From assembly GCA_035651715.1 (NCBI GenBank), contig DASRFD010000060.1:1-64000 (forward strand): 64,000 nucleotides of DNA, written 5' to 3'. Below, one piece after another: positions 33,562 to 41,719 of the stretch. This DNA comes from Nevskia sp035651715. Its GTDB lineage: Bacteria > Pseudomonadota > Gammaproteobacteria > Nevskiales > Nevskiaceae. How positions within the stretch are numbered: the stretch's first letter is position 1; each line of letters opens with the position of its first letter. The position numbers were made by a program, and so were the translations under genes. The notes beneath the pieces are model-generated. The model saw only the letters and a program-made list of their open reading frames with translations, had not been told where the DNA came from and searched no databases.

Positions 33562-34904
33562 GCGGCGCGGGCACGGTCGAGGCGAACTTCGACGGCCTGG
33601 TCGGCCCGACCCACAACTACGCCGGGCTGGCGCTGGGCAACGTCGCCTCGGCCAGGAACGCGGAGCAGCCCTCCGACCCGCGCAGCGCGGTGCTGCAGGG
33701 CCTGGCCAAGATGAAGGCCCTGGCCGACCTCGGCATGGCCCAGGGCGTGCTGCCGCCGCAGGAGCGGCCGCACATCCCCTCGCTGAAGCGGCTGGGTTTT
33801 TCCGGCAAGGACGCCGAGGTGCTGGCCAAGGCGCATCGCGAGGCGCCCGGCCTGCTGGCCGCGATGTCGTCGGCTTCGTCGATGTGGACCGCGAACGCCG
33901 CGACGGTGTCGCCATCGGCCGACTGCGCCGACCACCGCGTCCATTTCACCCCCGCCAACCTCGCCACCCACCTGCACCGGGCGATCGAACCGGAGACGAC
34001 GGCGCGGGCGCTGCGCGCGATCTTCGCCGACGGCCGGCACTTCGCCCACCACGAGGCGCTGCCGGCGACGCCGCAGATGGGCGACGAGGGCGCCGCCAAC
34101 CACACCCGCTTGTGCGGCGACTACGGCAGCCCTGGCCTGGAACTGTTCGTCTACGGCGCAGCCGGGGAGGACCGGCCGCGGCCGAAGAAGTATCCGGCGC
34201 GCCAGACCCTGGCGGCCTCCGAGGCGGTGGCGCGCCTGCACCAGCTCGACCCGGCGCGGGTCCACTATGCGCAGCAAAAGCCGGAGGTGATCGACCAGGG
34301 CGTGTTCCACAACGACGTCATCGCCGTCGGCAACCGCGAGGTGCTGCTCTACCACGAGCAGGCCTTCGGCGATCCCGCCGCGCTGCGCGACTGGATCGGC
34401 GGCGGCCTGCAGGGACCGCGGCAACCGGTATTCCTGGAAATCGGGGACGCCGAGGTGCCGGTCGAAGACGCGGTCCGCTCCTACCTGTTCAACAGCCAGT
34501 TGATCTGTCCGCCGGACGGCTCGATGTGGATCGTCGCCGCGCACGAGTGCGAGGAGAACCCGCGGGTGTGGGCGGCGATCCAGCGCCTGATCGGGGACGG
34601 CTCCAACCCCATCGCCGGGGTCAAGGTCTTCGACCTGCGGCAGTCGATGCGCAACGGCGGCGGTCCGGCCTGCCTGCGCCTGCGGGTGGTGCTGGACCCG
34701 GCGCAGCGCGCCGCGGTCAATGCGAAGGCCTGGATCGACGAAGCCCTCTATACCCGCCTGGCGGCGTGGGCCCGCAAGCACTACCGCGACCGCCTGGTGC
34801 TGGCCGACCTGGCGGACCCGGCCCTGCTGCAGGAATCCCGTTCGGCGCTGGACGAGCTGACGCAGATCCTGGGTCTGGGCAGCCTCTACGACTTCCAGCG
34901 CTGA
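33558..34904 (+). CDS. astB: N-succinylarginine dihydrolase
   Basis: 448 aa. Hydrolyses succinylarginine to succinylornithine, CO2 and two NH3 (second AST step). The N-terminus 'EANFDGLVGPTHNYAGLALGNVAS' and 'RQTLAASEAVARLHQLDPARVHYAQQKPEVIDQGVFHNDVIAVGN' are typical, and catalytic Cys372 lies in 'NGGGPACLRLR'. The start is GTG, overlapping the astD stop (GTGA). It is the last gene of the rightward AST operon. Confidence 0.95.
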   Translation: MSGAGTVEANFDGLVGPTHNYAGLALGNVASARNAEQPSDPRSAVLQGLAKMKALADLGMAQGVLPPQERPHIPSLKRLGFSGKDAEVLAKAHREAPGLLAAMSSASSMWTANAATVSPSADCADHRVHFTPANLATHLHRAIEPETTARALRAIFADGRHFAHHEALPATPQMGDEGAANHTRLCGDYGSPGLELFVYGAAGEDRPRPKKYPARQTLAASEAVARLHQLDPARVHYAQQKPEVIDQGVFHNDVIAVGNREVLLYHEQAFGDPAALRDWIGGGLQGPRQPVFLEIGDAEVPVEDAVRSYLFNSQLICPPDGSMWIVAAHECEENPRVWAAIQRLIGDGSNPIAGVKVFDLRQSMRNGGGPACLRLRVVLDPAQRAAVNAKAWIDEALYTRLAAWARKHYRDRLVLADLADPALLQESRSALDELTQILGLGSLYDFQR

Positions 34905-34960
34905 AGCCGGCGCGGGACCGTCCCGGCTTGTAAATCCCCGGTGAATCCCGGGCCTTGGGC

Positions 34961-34966
34961 TATACT
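34961..34966 (+). promoter_or_regulatory. -10 element (TATACT) upstream of gspA-like gene
   Basis: TATACT lies 44 bp before the TTG start proposed for the ATPase gene. A transcript starting about 34973 would exclude the more upstream GTG at 34941, supporting the shorter protein. The -35 region is weak (CCGGTG at 17 bp). Confidence 0.4.
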
Positions 34967-35009
34967 CGGCCTCAACCAGACGTCCTTCCCAGCCGCCCTT
35001 TCACCCGCC

Positions 35010-36671
35010 TTGTACGCCGCGCACTTCAATCTCCGCGAGCCGCCGTTCTCCATCGCGCCGGACCCGGCCTTCCTCTATATGAGCTCGCGCCACCAGGAGG
35101 CGCTGGGTCACCTGCTTTACGGCACCGGGCAATACGGCGGCTTCGTCCAGCTCACCGGCGAGGTCGGCACCGGCAAAACCACCATCGTCCGCACCCTGCT
35201 GGCGCAGAAGCTGGACAACGTGGACGTGGCGATGATCCACAACCCGCGCCAGAGCGAGATCGAGTTCGTCGCCTCGATCTGCGACGAGCTGGGCGTGGCT
35301 TACGACAAGCCGCCGGTGTCGATCAAGGCGCTGGTCGACGCGCTCAACGAGCATCTGCTCAAGGCCCACGCCGCCGGGCGCCGCACCGTGCTGATCATCG
35401 ACGAGGCGCAGAACCTCGATCCCAAGGTGCTGGAGCAGGTGCGCCTGCTAACCAACCTGGAGACCGACAAGGAAAAGCTGCTGCGCATCATGCTGATCGG
35501 CCAGCCCGAGCTGATCGAACTGCTGGCGCGGCCGGACCTGCGCCAGCTGGCCTCGCGCATCACGGCGCGCTTCCACCTGACGCCGTTGTCGCTGCAGGAG
35601 ACGGTGCAGTACATCGTGCACCGCCTGCAGGTGGCCGGCGGCGCCAGCGACCTGTTCGCCGACGCCGCGATCAAGCGGGTGCACCATCACGCCCGCGGCA
35701 TCCCGCGCCAGATCAACATCATCTGCGACCGCGCCCTGCTCGGCGCCTATGCCAAGGGCTACCGCACGGTGACGACCGAGGTGGTGGACCACGCCGCCGC
35801 CGAAGCCCTCGGCCAGGTCGCCGGCCTGCCCCAGCCCGGCCTGCGCCGGCGCCTGCTGCCCGATGGCCTGCCACTGCGCTGGATCGAGGGTGCGCTGGCG
35901 GTGGCGGCGCTGATCGTCGCCGGGGTGCTGCTGAGCGAGCGGCTGGGCCGCCGCCAGCCGGATCCGCCGCCGCAACAGGCCGCGGCAGCCCCGGTCGCCC
36001 AGCCGGCGGAACCGGCGCCGCAGCCGGTGGCCGTCGCTGCCGCCCCGCTCGACGCCGGCATCGGTGCCCTGCGCGCCACCGCCCAGCCGCTGCCGGTGGT
36101 GATGGCGCGGCTGATCGGCCTGTGGAATCCGAAGATCACCATCCCCAAGGGCGAAAACGTCTGCCGCAGCCTGTCGCAGCAGGGGCTGGAGTGCTACAAG
36201 GGCCAGGGCCAGTGGTCGGACCTGGCGCAGCTGAACCGGCCGGCGATCCTCAGCCTGAACATGGCGCCGGGCACCACCCAGTATGCCCTGCTGCGCTCGC
36301 TCAGCGCCGACAGCGCGGTACTGGACAGCGACAGCGGCCCGCTGCGGCTGCCGCTGTCGCAACTGCAGCCGCTGTGGAGCGGGGAATTCCTGCTGCTGTG
36401 GCAGCGCGAGACCGACGAGACCACCATCAGCCAGGGCATGAAGGGGCCGAGCGTGGTCTGGCTGCGGCAGCGCCTGGCGCAGGCGGAAGGCCGCAAGCTC
36501 ACGCCGCCGGTGCCGGTGAGCTTCGGCCCGGAGCTGCGCGGCGAACTGGTCAAATTTCAGACCGAACACGGGCTGGACGCCGATGGCGTGGCGGGTATCC
36601 GCACGCTGATCATGCTGTCGGAAGTCGGCCGCGGCGCCGACACCCCGGTCCTGGCGGAAAACGGCACCTGA
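35010..36671 (+). CDS. ExeA/GspA-like AAA ATPase with peptidoglycan-binding domain
   Basis: 553 aa from TTG; the family normally begins 'M-Y-x-x-H-F-x-L', here L/M-YAAHFNL. A GTG start 69 bases upstream is possible but precedes the apparent promoter. The AAA domain (about 1-270) has Walker A 'GEVGTGKTT' and Walker B 'VLIIDEAQNL'. One TM helix ('IEGALAVAALIVAGVLL') is followed by a Pro/Ala-rich periplasmic linker and a C-terminal peptidoglycan-binding domain ('VVWLRQRLAQAEG...LVKFQTEHGLDADGVAGIRTLIML'). ExeA with ExeB helps insert the type II secretin through peptidoglycan. The gspB-like gene follows after 34 bases. No other T2SS genes are in view. Confidence 0.85.
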   Translation: MYAAHFNLREPPFSIAPDPAFLYMSSRHQEALGHLLYGTGQYGGFVQLTGEVGTGKTTIVRTLLAQKLDNVDVAMIHNPRQSEIEFVASICDELGVAYDKPPVSIKALVDALNEHLLKAHAAGRRTVLIIDEAQNLDPKVLEQVRLLTNLETDKEKLLRIMLIGQPELIELLARPDLRQLASRITARFHLTPLSLQETVQYIVHRLQVAGGASDLFADAAIKRVHHHARGIPRQINIICDRALLGAYAKGYRTVTTEVVDHAAAEALGQVAGLPQPGLRRRLLPDGLPLRWIEGALAVAALIVAGVLLSERLGRRQPDPPPQQAAAAPVAQPAEPAPQPVAVAAAPLDAGIGALRATAQPLPVVMARLIGLWNPKITIPKGENVCRSLSQQGLECYKGQGQWSDLAQLNRPAILSLNMAPGTTQYALLRSLSADSAVLDSDSGPLRLPLSQLQPLWSGEFLLLWQRETDETTISQGMKGPSVVWLRQRLAQAEGRKLTPPVPVSFGPELRGELVKFQTEHGLDADGVAGIRTLIMLSEVGRGADTPVLAENGT

Positions 36672-36705
36672 GGCTTTCCATGTCCCCCTTCAACCTGAAC
36701 CAGCC

Positions 36706-37524
36706 ATGAGTTACATCCTCGACGCCCTCAAGCGCGCCGAGCGCGAGCGCAAGCAGGGCCAGGTTTCGGTGCTGGACGAGATTCCGGCCGCGCCGGTGGC
36801 GGAATCGCGGCGGCGCCTGCCGCCGCTGCTGATCGCCGGGACCTGCGGCGTCATCGTCGCCGCCGCGCTGGTGTTCGCGCTGCTGGCGTGGCGCCATCAC
36901 GGCGCCGCCGCGCCGGCGCCGGCGCTGACGGCCGCGCCGCCGCCGGTGCCCGCTCCACCCGTTGCCGCGGCGCCGCCCACTCCCCCGCCGGCTGCTCCCG
37001 CCGCGACCATCGAGGACGGCGGCAAGCTGGCGACCCTGGACGACGTTTACCAGGCCCCTCCGGCCCCGCCGCCGGGGGCGCAGCCCGCCGCCCGCGGTGC
37101 GCCACCGCCGGGACCGCCGCCGGACGCCCTGGGCGCGGCGCGCGCCGCGCCGCCCGAAGCCCAGGCGCCCCCGACGACAGCCTCGGATACCGCAGCGGAC
37201 GCCGCCCCGCCCGCGGACGCGGCGGCCCCGCCGGCCGACGCATCCCCCCAGGATCTGCCGGCACCGGCCGAGGCGCAGGCACAGGCGCCGTCGCAGCGTG
37301 AGCTGAAGGAAATGCCGGAGAGCTACCGCGCCAACTTCCCGGCCTTCACCGTGGACGTGCACGCCTACAACAGCGATCCGCGGCGGCGCTTCGTGATCGT
37401 CAACGGCAAGCGCTACCACGAGGGCGACACGCTGGCCGAAGGACCGCGCATCCTCGGCATCGTGGCGCAGGGCATTGTCTTCGACTGGCAGGGCCAGCAG
37501 GTCCTCTACGCCATTTCACGCTAA
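36706..37524 (+). CDS. gspB: GspB/ExeB-like type II secretion assembly protein
   Basis: 272 aa. N-terminal 'MSYILDALKRAERERKQGQV' is the diagnostic cytoplasmic start of GspB/ExeB. A TM helix (about 44-64) and a long Ala/Pro-rich periplasmic spacer (about 65-195) follow, then the C-terminal T2SSB domain ('MPESYRANFPAFTVDVHAYNSDPRRRFVIVNGKRYHEGDTL...GIVFDWQGQQVLYAI'). It works with the adjacent ExeA-like ATPase in placing the secretin in the outer membrane. The S53 protease in this window is a plausible T2SS client. Ends at a strong terminator. Confidence 0.9.
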   Translation: MSYILDALKRAERERKQGQVSVLDEIPAAPVAESRRRLPPLLIAGTCGVIVAAALVFALLAWRHHGAAAPAPALTAAPPPVPAPPVAAAPPTPPPAAPAATIEDGGKLATLDDVYQAPPAPPPGAQPAARGAPPPGPPPDALGAARAAPPEAQAPPTTASDTAADAAPPADAAAPPADASPQDLPAPAEAQAQAPSQRELKEMPESYRANFPAFTVDVHAYNSDPRRRFVIVNGKRYHEGDTLAEGPRILGIVAQGIVFDWQGQQVLYAISR

Positions 37525-37536
37525 GTGCGCGGCCAC

Positions 37537-37566
37537 AAAAAAACCCGGACGAGTCCGGGTTTTTTT
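37537..37566. terminator. Bidirectional intrinsic terminator
   Basis: AAAAAAACCCGGA / TCCGGGTTTTTTT with loop CGAG lies between the convergent gspB and astC genes. Confidence 0.92.
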
Positions 37567-37582
37567 GTTTCCAGCGCCGCGC

Positions 37583-38815
37583 TCAGCCGCCGGCGGCCTT
37601 CTTCACCCCGGCGCCGACCAGTTCGGCGCAGGCGGCATCGAGACGCTTGAGGCCCTCGGCCAGGTCGGCCTCGGCGATGATCAGGGGGGGCGCCAGGCGC
37701 AGCACGTCCGGCCCCGCCACCAGGGTCCAGAGGCCATGGCGCAGGCCGGCGTTGACCACTTCCTTGGCCTTGCCCTTCCAGTCGGCGGCCATCGGCACGC
37801 CGATCAGCAGGCCCATGCCGCGCGGGGCCTCGAAGAGGCCGTAACGCCTGCCGATCGCCTCCAGGCCCTCGCGCAGGCGCGCGGCACGGGTCTCCACGCC
37901 GGCCAGCAGGGCCGGGTCGTTGACGATGTCCAGCACCGCCTCGCTGACGGCGCAGGCCAGCGGGTTGCCGCCGTAGGTGGAGCCATGGGTGCCGAACTGC
38001 AGCACCTCTGCCGCAGCCTTGGTGCACAGCATGGCGCCGATGGGGAAACCGCCGCCCAGGCCCTTGGCGCTGGTCAGCACATCGGGCGTGACGCCGTAGT
38101 GCTGGTAGGCGTAAAGCTTGCCGCTGCGGCCCATGCCGGTCTGGACCTCGTCGAAGATCAGCAGGGCCTTATGCTTGTCGCACAGGCGGCGCGCGCCCTC
38201 GATGAACTCCTGCGTCGCCGGCAGGATGCCGCCCTCGCCCTGCACCGGCTCCAGCACCACGGCGCAGGTCTCGTCGGAAATCTCCTCCTCCAGGGTGGCC
38301 AGGTCGTTGTAGGGCAGGTGCTTGATGTTGCCGGGCAGCGGCTCGAAGCCCTGGGTGTACTTGGCCTGGCCGCCGACGCTCACCGTGAACAGGGTGCGGC
38401 CGTGGAAGGCGTTGTAGAAGGAGATGATCTGGTTCTTTTTGCCGCCCGACATGGTGTTGCCGTAGCGGCGCGCCAGCTTGAACGCGGCCTCGTTGGCCTC
38501 GCCGCCGCTGTTGCAGAAGAACACGCGCTCGGCAAAGGTGGCGGCGGTCAGCTTGCGCGCCAGGCGCAGGGCCGGCTCGTTGGTCATGACGTTGGACAGG
38601 TGCCAGAGCTTGCCGGCCTGCTCGGTCAGCGCCGCCACCAGCTTGGGATGGCAGTGGCCCAGCAGGGTCACCGCGATGCCGCAGGCGAAGTCCAGGTATT
38701 CCTTGCCCTGCTGGTCCCAGATGCGGGAGCCGGCGCCGCGCACCGGGATGATATCGGACGGCGCGTAGTTCGGCACCATCACTTCGTTGAATGTCGCCCG
38801 CGTCACATCCTGCAT
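37583..38815 (-). CDS. astC: Acetylornithine/succinylornithine aminotransferase
   Basis: 410 aa, class III PLP aminotransferase. Motifs include 'FCNSGGEANEAAFKLARRY', 'SFYNAFHGRTLFTVSVGGQ', Asp222 in 'LIFDEVQTGMGRSGKLYAYQHYG' and the PLP lysine Lys251 in 'TSAKGLGGG'. It converts N-succinylornithine to succinylglutamate semialdehyde (third AST step), and family members often also use acetylornithine (ArgD). Given the nearby astA, astD and astB, the AST role is favoured. GGAGG lies 8 bases before the ATG, right after a terminator-like hairpin. Confidence 0.92.
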   Translation of the reverse strand: MQDVTRATFNEVMVPNYAPSDIIPVRGAGSRIWDQQGKEYLDFACGIAVTLLGHCHPKLVAALTEQAGKLWHLSNVMTNEPALRLARKLTAATFAERVFFCNSGGEANEAAFKLARRYGNTMSGGKKNQIISFYNAFHGRTLFTVSVGGQAKYTQGFEPLPGNIKHLPYNDLATLEEEISDETCAVVLEPVQGEGGILPATQEFIEGARRLCDKHKALLIFDEVQTGMGRSGKLYAYQHYGVTPDVLTSAKGLGGGFPIGAMLCTKAAAEVLQFGTHGSTYGGNPLACAVSEAVLDIVNDPALLAGVETRAARLREGLEAIGRRYGLFEAPRGMGLLIGVPMAADWKGKAKEVVNAGLRHGLWTLVAGPDVLRLAPPLIIAEADLAEGLKRLDAACAELVGAGVKKAAGG

Positions 38816-38831
38816 GGTTCGGCCTCCAGCG

Positions 38832-38855
38832 AAAAAGGCCCGGCTGGCGGGCCTT
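38832..38855 (-). terminator. Terminator-like hairpin in front of astC
   Basis: On the minus strand AAGGCCCG-CCAGC-CGGGCCTT ends in TTTTT, a sound intrinsic terminator shape. It lies 115 bp after the enoyl-CoA hydratase-like stop, hence may end that transcript. It also lies between the -10-like TATAAT at 38875-38880 and the astC ribosome site, so it may attenuate astC. Confidence 0.7.
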
Positions 38856-38874
38856 GCGTATTGGAATATGCGGA

Positions 38875-38880
38875 ATTATA
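38875..38880 (-). promoter_or_regulatory. -10 element (TATAAT) upstream of astC
   Basis: A perfect minus-strand TATAAT, 60 bp before the astC ATG. The -35 region is poor, so activator dependence is possible. Confidence 0.45.
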
Positions 38881-38970
38881 CGCCCCCGCCGGGGCAGGAC
38901 ACCCCCGCGGCGGGACGCGCAACACGCCTTTCCGGACGGCCGCGGGGCGGCTTCCCAGGCCGCTGCGGGC

Positions 38971-39750
38971 TTAACCCAGTTTGGTGAAATCGGGCGCGCG
39001 CTTCTCAAAGAATGCAGTGGCGGCCTCGCGGAATTCGGCGCTGCGCAACCGGCGGGCAAAATGCTGAACCTCGGTGTCGATGCGCTGCGCCAGGCTGTCG
39101 CCGCCCGACTTGAGCAGTTCCTTGGTCAGGAGCAGCGCTTCAGGGGCCTTGGCGGCGAGCTTGGCCGCCAGTGCGCGGGCCGCCTGGTGCAACTCGGCAG
39201 CGGGCACGACCTGGTTGACCAGGCCCAGGCGCTGCGCAGTCGCGCCATCGAAAGGCTCGCCCAGCAGCGTCAGCTCCGCGGCCTTGAGATATCCGACCCG
39301 CTGGGGCAGCAACTGGGTGCTGCCAAACTCCGGCACCAAGCCGAGGTTGATGAACGGCAGGGACAGCCGCGCCGTATCAGCTGCGAGCACCAGGTCGCAA
39401 TGCAGCAGCATGGTGGCGCCGACGCCGACCGCCGGGCCCTGCACCGCCGCCACCACCACCTTGCGCACGCTGGACAGGGTGCGCATGAACTGCATCACCG
39501 GACCGGGCTCGGGGCCGGCGCCGAGGTCGGGTGGGTTGTTCATGAAATCCTGCAGGTCGTTGCCGGCGCTGAAAGCCGCCCCTTCGCCGCTGAATAGGAT
39601 GACGCGGATCGAGGAATCCGCCTCCGCCTGCCGCAGCGCCGCGACGATCCCCTCATACATCGGGATGGTGAAGGCGTTCTTCTTGTCGGGGCGGTTGAAG
39701 CGGATTTCGAACACGCCGGAGCCGGCGCTGAGCTGGAGGTGGTTCGACAT
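38971..39750 (-). CDS. Enoyl-CoA hydratase/isomerase family protein, probably delta3-delta2-enoyl-CoA isomerase-like
   Basis: 259 aa, crotonase fold. Oxyanion-hole segments are 'FSAGNDLQDF' and 'AVQGPAVGVGATMLLHCDLV'. The two glutamates of true hydratases are absent: the first site reads 'GATMLL' instead of G-C-E-L, and the second 'SLPFINLG' instead of P-E. A Glu in 'LGLVPEFGSTQLLP' is placed like the catalytic Glu of peroxisomal-type enoyl-CoA isomerases (PECI). The likely job is moving the double bond during beta-oxidation of unsaturated fatty acids. Single gene; distance to astC and the hairpin suggest separate transcription. Confidence 0.85.
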   Translation of the reverse strand: MSNHLQLSAGSGVFEIRFNRPDKKNAFTIPMYEGIVAALRQAEADSSIRVILFSGEGAAFSAGNDLQDFMNNPPDLGAGPEPGPVMQFMRTLSSVRKVVVAAVQGPAVGVGATMLLHCDLVLAADTARLSLPFINLGLVPEFGSTQLLPQRVGYLKAAELTLLGEPFDGATAQRLGLVNQVVPAAELHQAARALAAKLAAKAPEALLLTKELLKSGGDSLAQRIDTEVQHFARRLRSAEFREAATAFFEKRAPDFTKLG

Positions 39751-40339
39751 ACGGGCAAAAGATGGAGAAAAGCGACAGGGACTAGCTTAGCCTTGGCAGC
39801 GAAATAATGGGCCTTACCCGGCACGAGCCCTGCTCGCGGAAACCACGGGGCAACGCCACAAGTCTTTACCCAGGCACCGCGAACCAGGTCGCGGTTTGAT
39901 CAGTCCATTGAGCGTAGCATGGCTCCGGCCAAGGACGACGAGAATGGTGGATCCACTATTTCTGACACGCATGCTGGGCGCCTCGCTGATGGCGCTGATA
40001 CTGGTCCTGTGCGCGGTCAATGGCACGGGCGACCGTGCGGTGCCAGCGGACAGGGCTCCGATGAGGGTTGTGGTAGGCCGCTAGGCTGGCAGAGACGCTG
40101 CCGGTCGAAACGACGTCCGCGACAGGCGGAGACAGCCTTGCCGTCGAGAATTTCTGCAAGCTAATCGGGGTATTATTCCGCCGATGACATTACCGGCCCG
40201 GAGTAGCCGGCTCTCGAAGGGGATCGGGCAAGTGTTAACAGCTCTCCAAACGGCCCCGAGATTGCACGGTATCGGGCAACACGGCCTGGCACAACGCGCT
40301 AATATCGCCCCTGGAATAGCTTTTTTTGCACTTAAAACA
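39751..40339. other. Long gap before the exopolysaccharide locus (589 bp)
   Basis: It holds at most one weak small ORF (39944-40084). The right part, about 40140-40339, is less GC-rich and probably contains the cpsG promoter and leader. No hairpin terminator or IS remnant was seen. Confidence 0.4.
39944..40084 (+). CDS. Possible small membrane peptide (46 aa)
   Basis: The peptide starts MVDPLFLTRMLGASLMALIL and has one hydrophobic segment (about residues 5-24) followed by a short basic tail. The ribosome site is poor. It is the only plausible reading frame in this gap and may be spurious. Confidence 0.3.
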   Translation: MVDPLFLTRMLGASLMALILVLCAVNGTGDRAVPADRAPMRVVVGR

Positions 40340-41692
40340 ATGGCTTCCCTGCCCTGTTTCAAAGCTTATGACATCCGCGGCCGCGTTCCGGATGAGCTCA
40401 ATGCCGATCTGGCTTACCGCCTCGGCCTGGCTTACGCCGACCGCTTTGCGCCCCACCGCATAGCCTTGGGCCGCGATGTCCGCCTGTCGAGCGAAGGACT
40501 GCTCCAGGCGCTCGCGCATGGCCTGGTCGCACGTGGAGTCGAGGTGGTGAATATCGGTCTGTGCGGGACCGAGGAAGTCTATTTCGCGGCGTTCCAGCCG
40601 GGCATCGACGGTGGCATCATGGTCACCGCCAGCCATAACCCGATGGATTACAACGGCATGAAGCTGGTCCGCGGCGGCGCTGTTCCCATTTCCGGCGATT
40701 CCGGTTTGCGCGAACTGGAAGCCGATACCGCGGCATCAACCGCGACGCCGCCGCATGGCCTGCCGCGAATGAGCCCTCTGGATCTGCGGCCGGCCTACGT
40801 CAAGCATCTGCTTGGCTATGTCGACGCCGCGGCCCTGGAGCCGCTGAAAATCGTGGTCAACGCGGGCAACGGCAGCGCCGGCCTGGTCATCGATGCGTTG
40901 GAGCCTCACCTGCCGTTCCGTTTCATCAAACTCCAGCATCAGCCGGACGGCCGCTTCCCCAACGGCATCCCCAATCCCCTGCTGCCCGAGAACCGGCAGG
41001 CGACCGCTGAAGCTGTGGTCGCCCACAAGGCTGATTTCGGCATCGCCTGGGACGGCGACTTCGATCGCTGCTTCCTGTTCGACGAAAAAGGCGAGTTCAT
41101 CGAGGGCTATTACATCGTCGGCCTGCTGGCGGAAGCAATGCTGCGCCGTGAGCCGGGCGCGAAGATCATCCACGACCCGCGGCTGACCTGGAACACCATC
41201 GATACCGTGTCCAGCGCGGGCGGCCGGCCCGTGCAATCCAAGACCGGCCACGCCTTCATCAAGGAACGGATGCGCGCCGAAAACGCCATCTACGGCGGCG
41301 AAATGAGCGCGCATCACTATTTCCGCGATTTCGCTTATTGCGACAACGGCAACATTCCGTGGCTGCTGGTCGCTGCGCAGCTGTGCGCCAGCGGCGAAAA
41401 GCTCTCGGCTCTGGTCAACGGCCGGCAACGAAAATTCCCGGCGTCGGGCGAGATCAATCGCAAGGTCGGCGACATCCGTCGCGTACTCGCCGATCTCGAG
41501 CAGCGCTATGCTCCACAAGCCCAGCGCACAGAAAAGGTCGATGGCTTGTCGATCGAATATCCCGAATGGCGCTTCAACCTGCGCGGCTCCAACACCGAGC
41601 CGGTGCTGCGCCTGAACGTGGAATCGCGCGGGGACGCCGAGCTGATGCGGGCCAAGACCCGTGAATTGCTGGCCCTGATTGACGCCTACTGA
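40340..41692 (+). CDS. cpsG: Phosphomannomutase/phosphoglucomutase (CpsG type)
   Basis: 450 aa, close to E. coli CpsG. The start is the ATG giving 'MASLPCFKAYDIRGRVPDELN'; the frame is open upstream but the family begins here. Four conserved loops are present: catalytic phosphoserine 'TASHNPMDYNGMK', Mg-binding 'DGDFDRCF', sugar-recognition 'GGEMSAHHYF', and phosphate-binding 'RGSNTEPVLRLNVES'. It converts mannose-6-P to mannose-1-P for GDP-mannose and hence GDP-fucose. It stands 27 bases before manC and opens the EPS locus. Confidence 0.93.
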   Translation: MASLPCFKAYDIRGRVPDELNADLAYRLGLAYADRFAPHRIALGRDVRLSSEGLLQALAHGLVARGVEVVNIGLCGTEEVYFAAFQPGIDGGIMVTASHNPMDYNGMKLVRGGAVPISGDSGLRELEADTAASTATPPHGLPRMSPLDLRPAYVKHLLGYVDAAALEPLKIVVNAGNGSAGLVIDALEPHLPFRFIKLQHQPDGRFPNGIPNPLLPENRQATAEAVVAHKADFGIAWDGDFDRCFLFDEKGEFIEGYYIVGLLAEAMLRREPGAKIIHDPRLTWNTIDTVSSAGGRPVQSKTGHAFIKERMRAENAIYGGEMSAHHYFRDFAYCDNGNIPWLLVAAQLCASGEKLSALVNGRQRKFPASGEINRKVGDIRRVLADLEQRYAPQAQRTEKVDGLSIEYPEWRFNLRGSNTEPVLRLNVESRGDAELMRAKTRELLALIDAY

Positions 41693-41719
41693 GCCCGAAC
41701 TACTAAAGTCTCCACTGAA

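Noticed and set aside
31024..33915. Long minus-strand open frame opposite astA, DUF218 and astD
   Set aside because: No recognisable domain, and it covers three conserved AST-operon genes.
40254..40300. Second sigma-54-like site (TGGCAC near the cpsG leader)
   Set aside because: GG and GC are not separated by the required 10 bases.
40184..40339. N-terminal extension of the phosphomannomutase by 52 residues
   Set aside because: The extension is not like any CpsG protein; the ATG at 40340 gives the normal family start.
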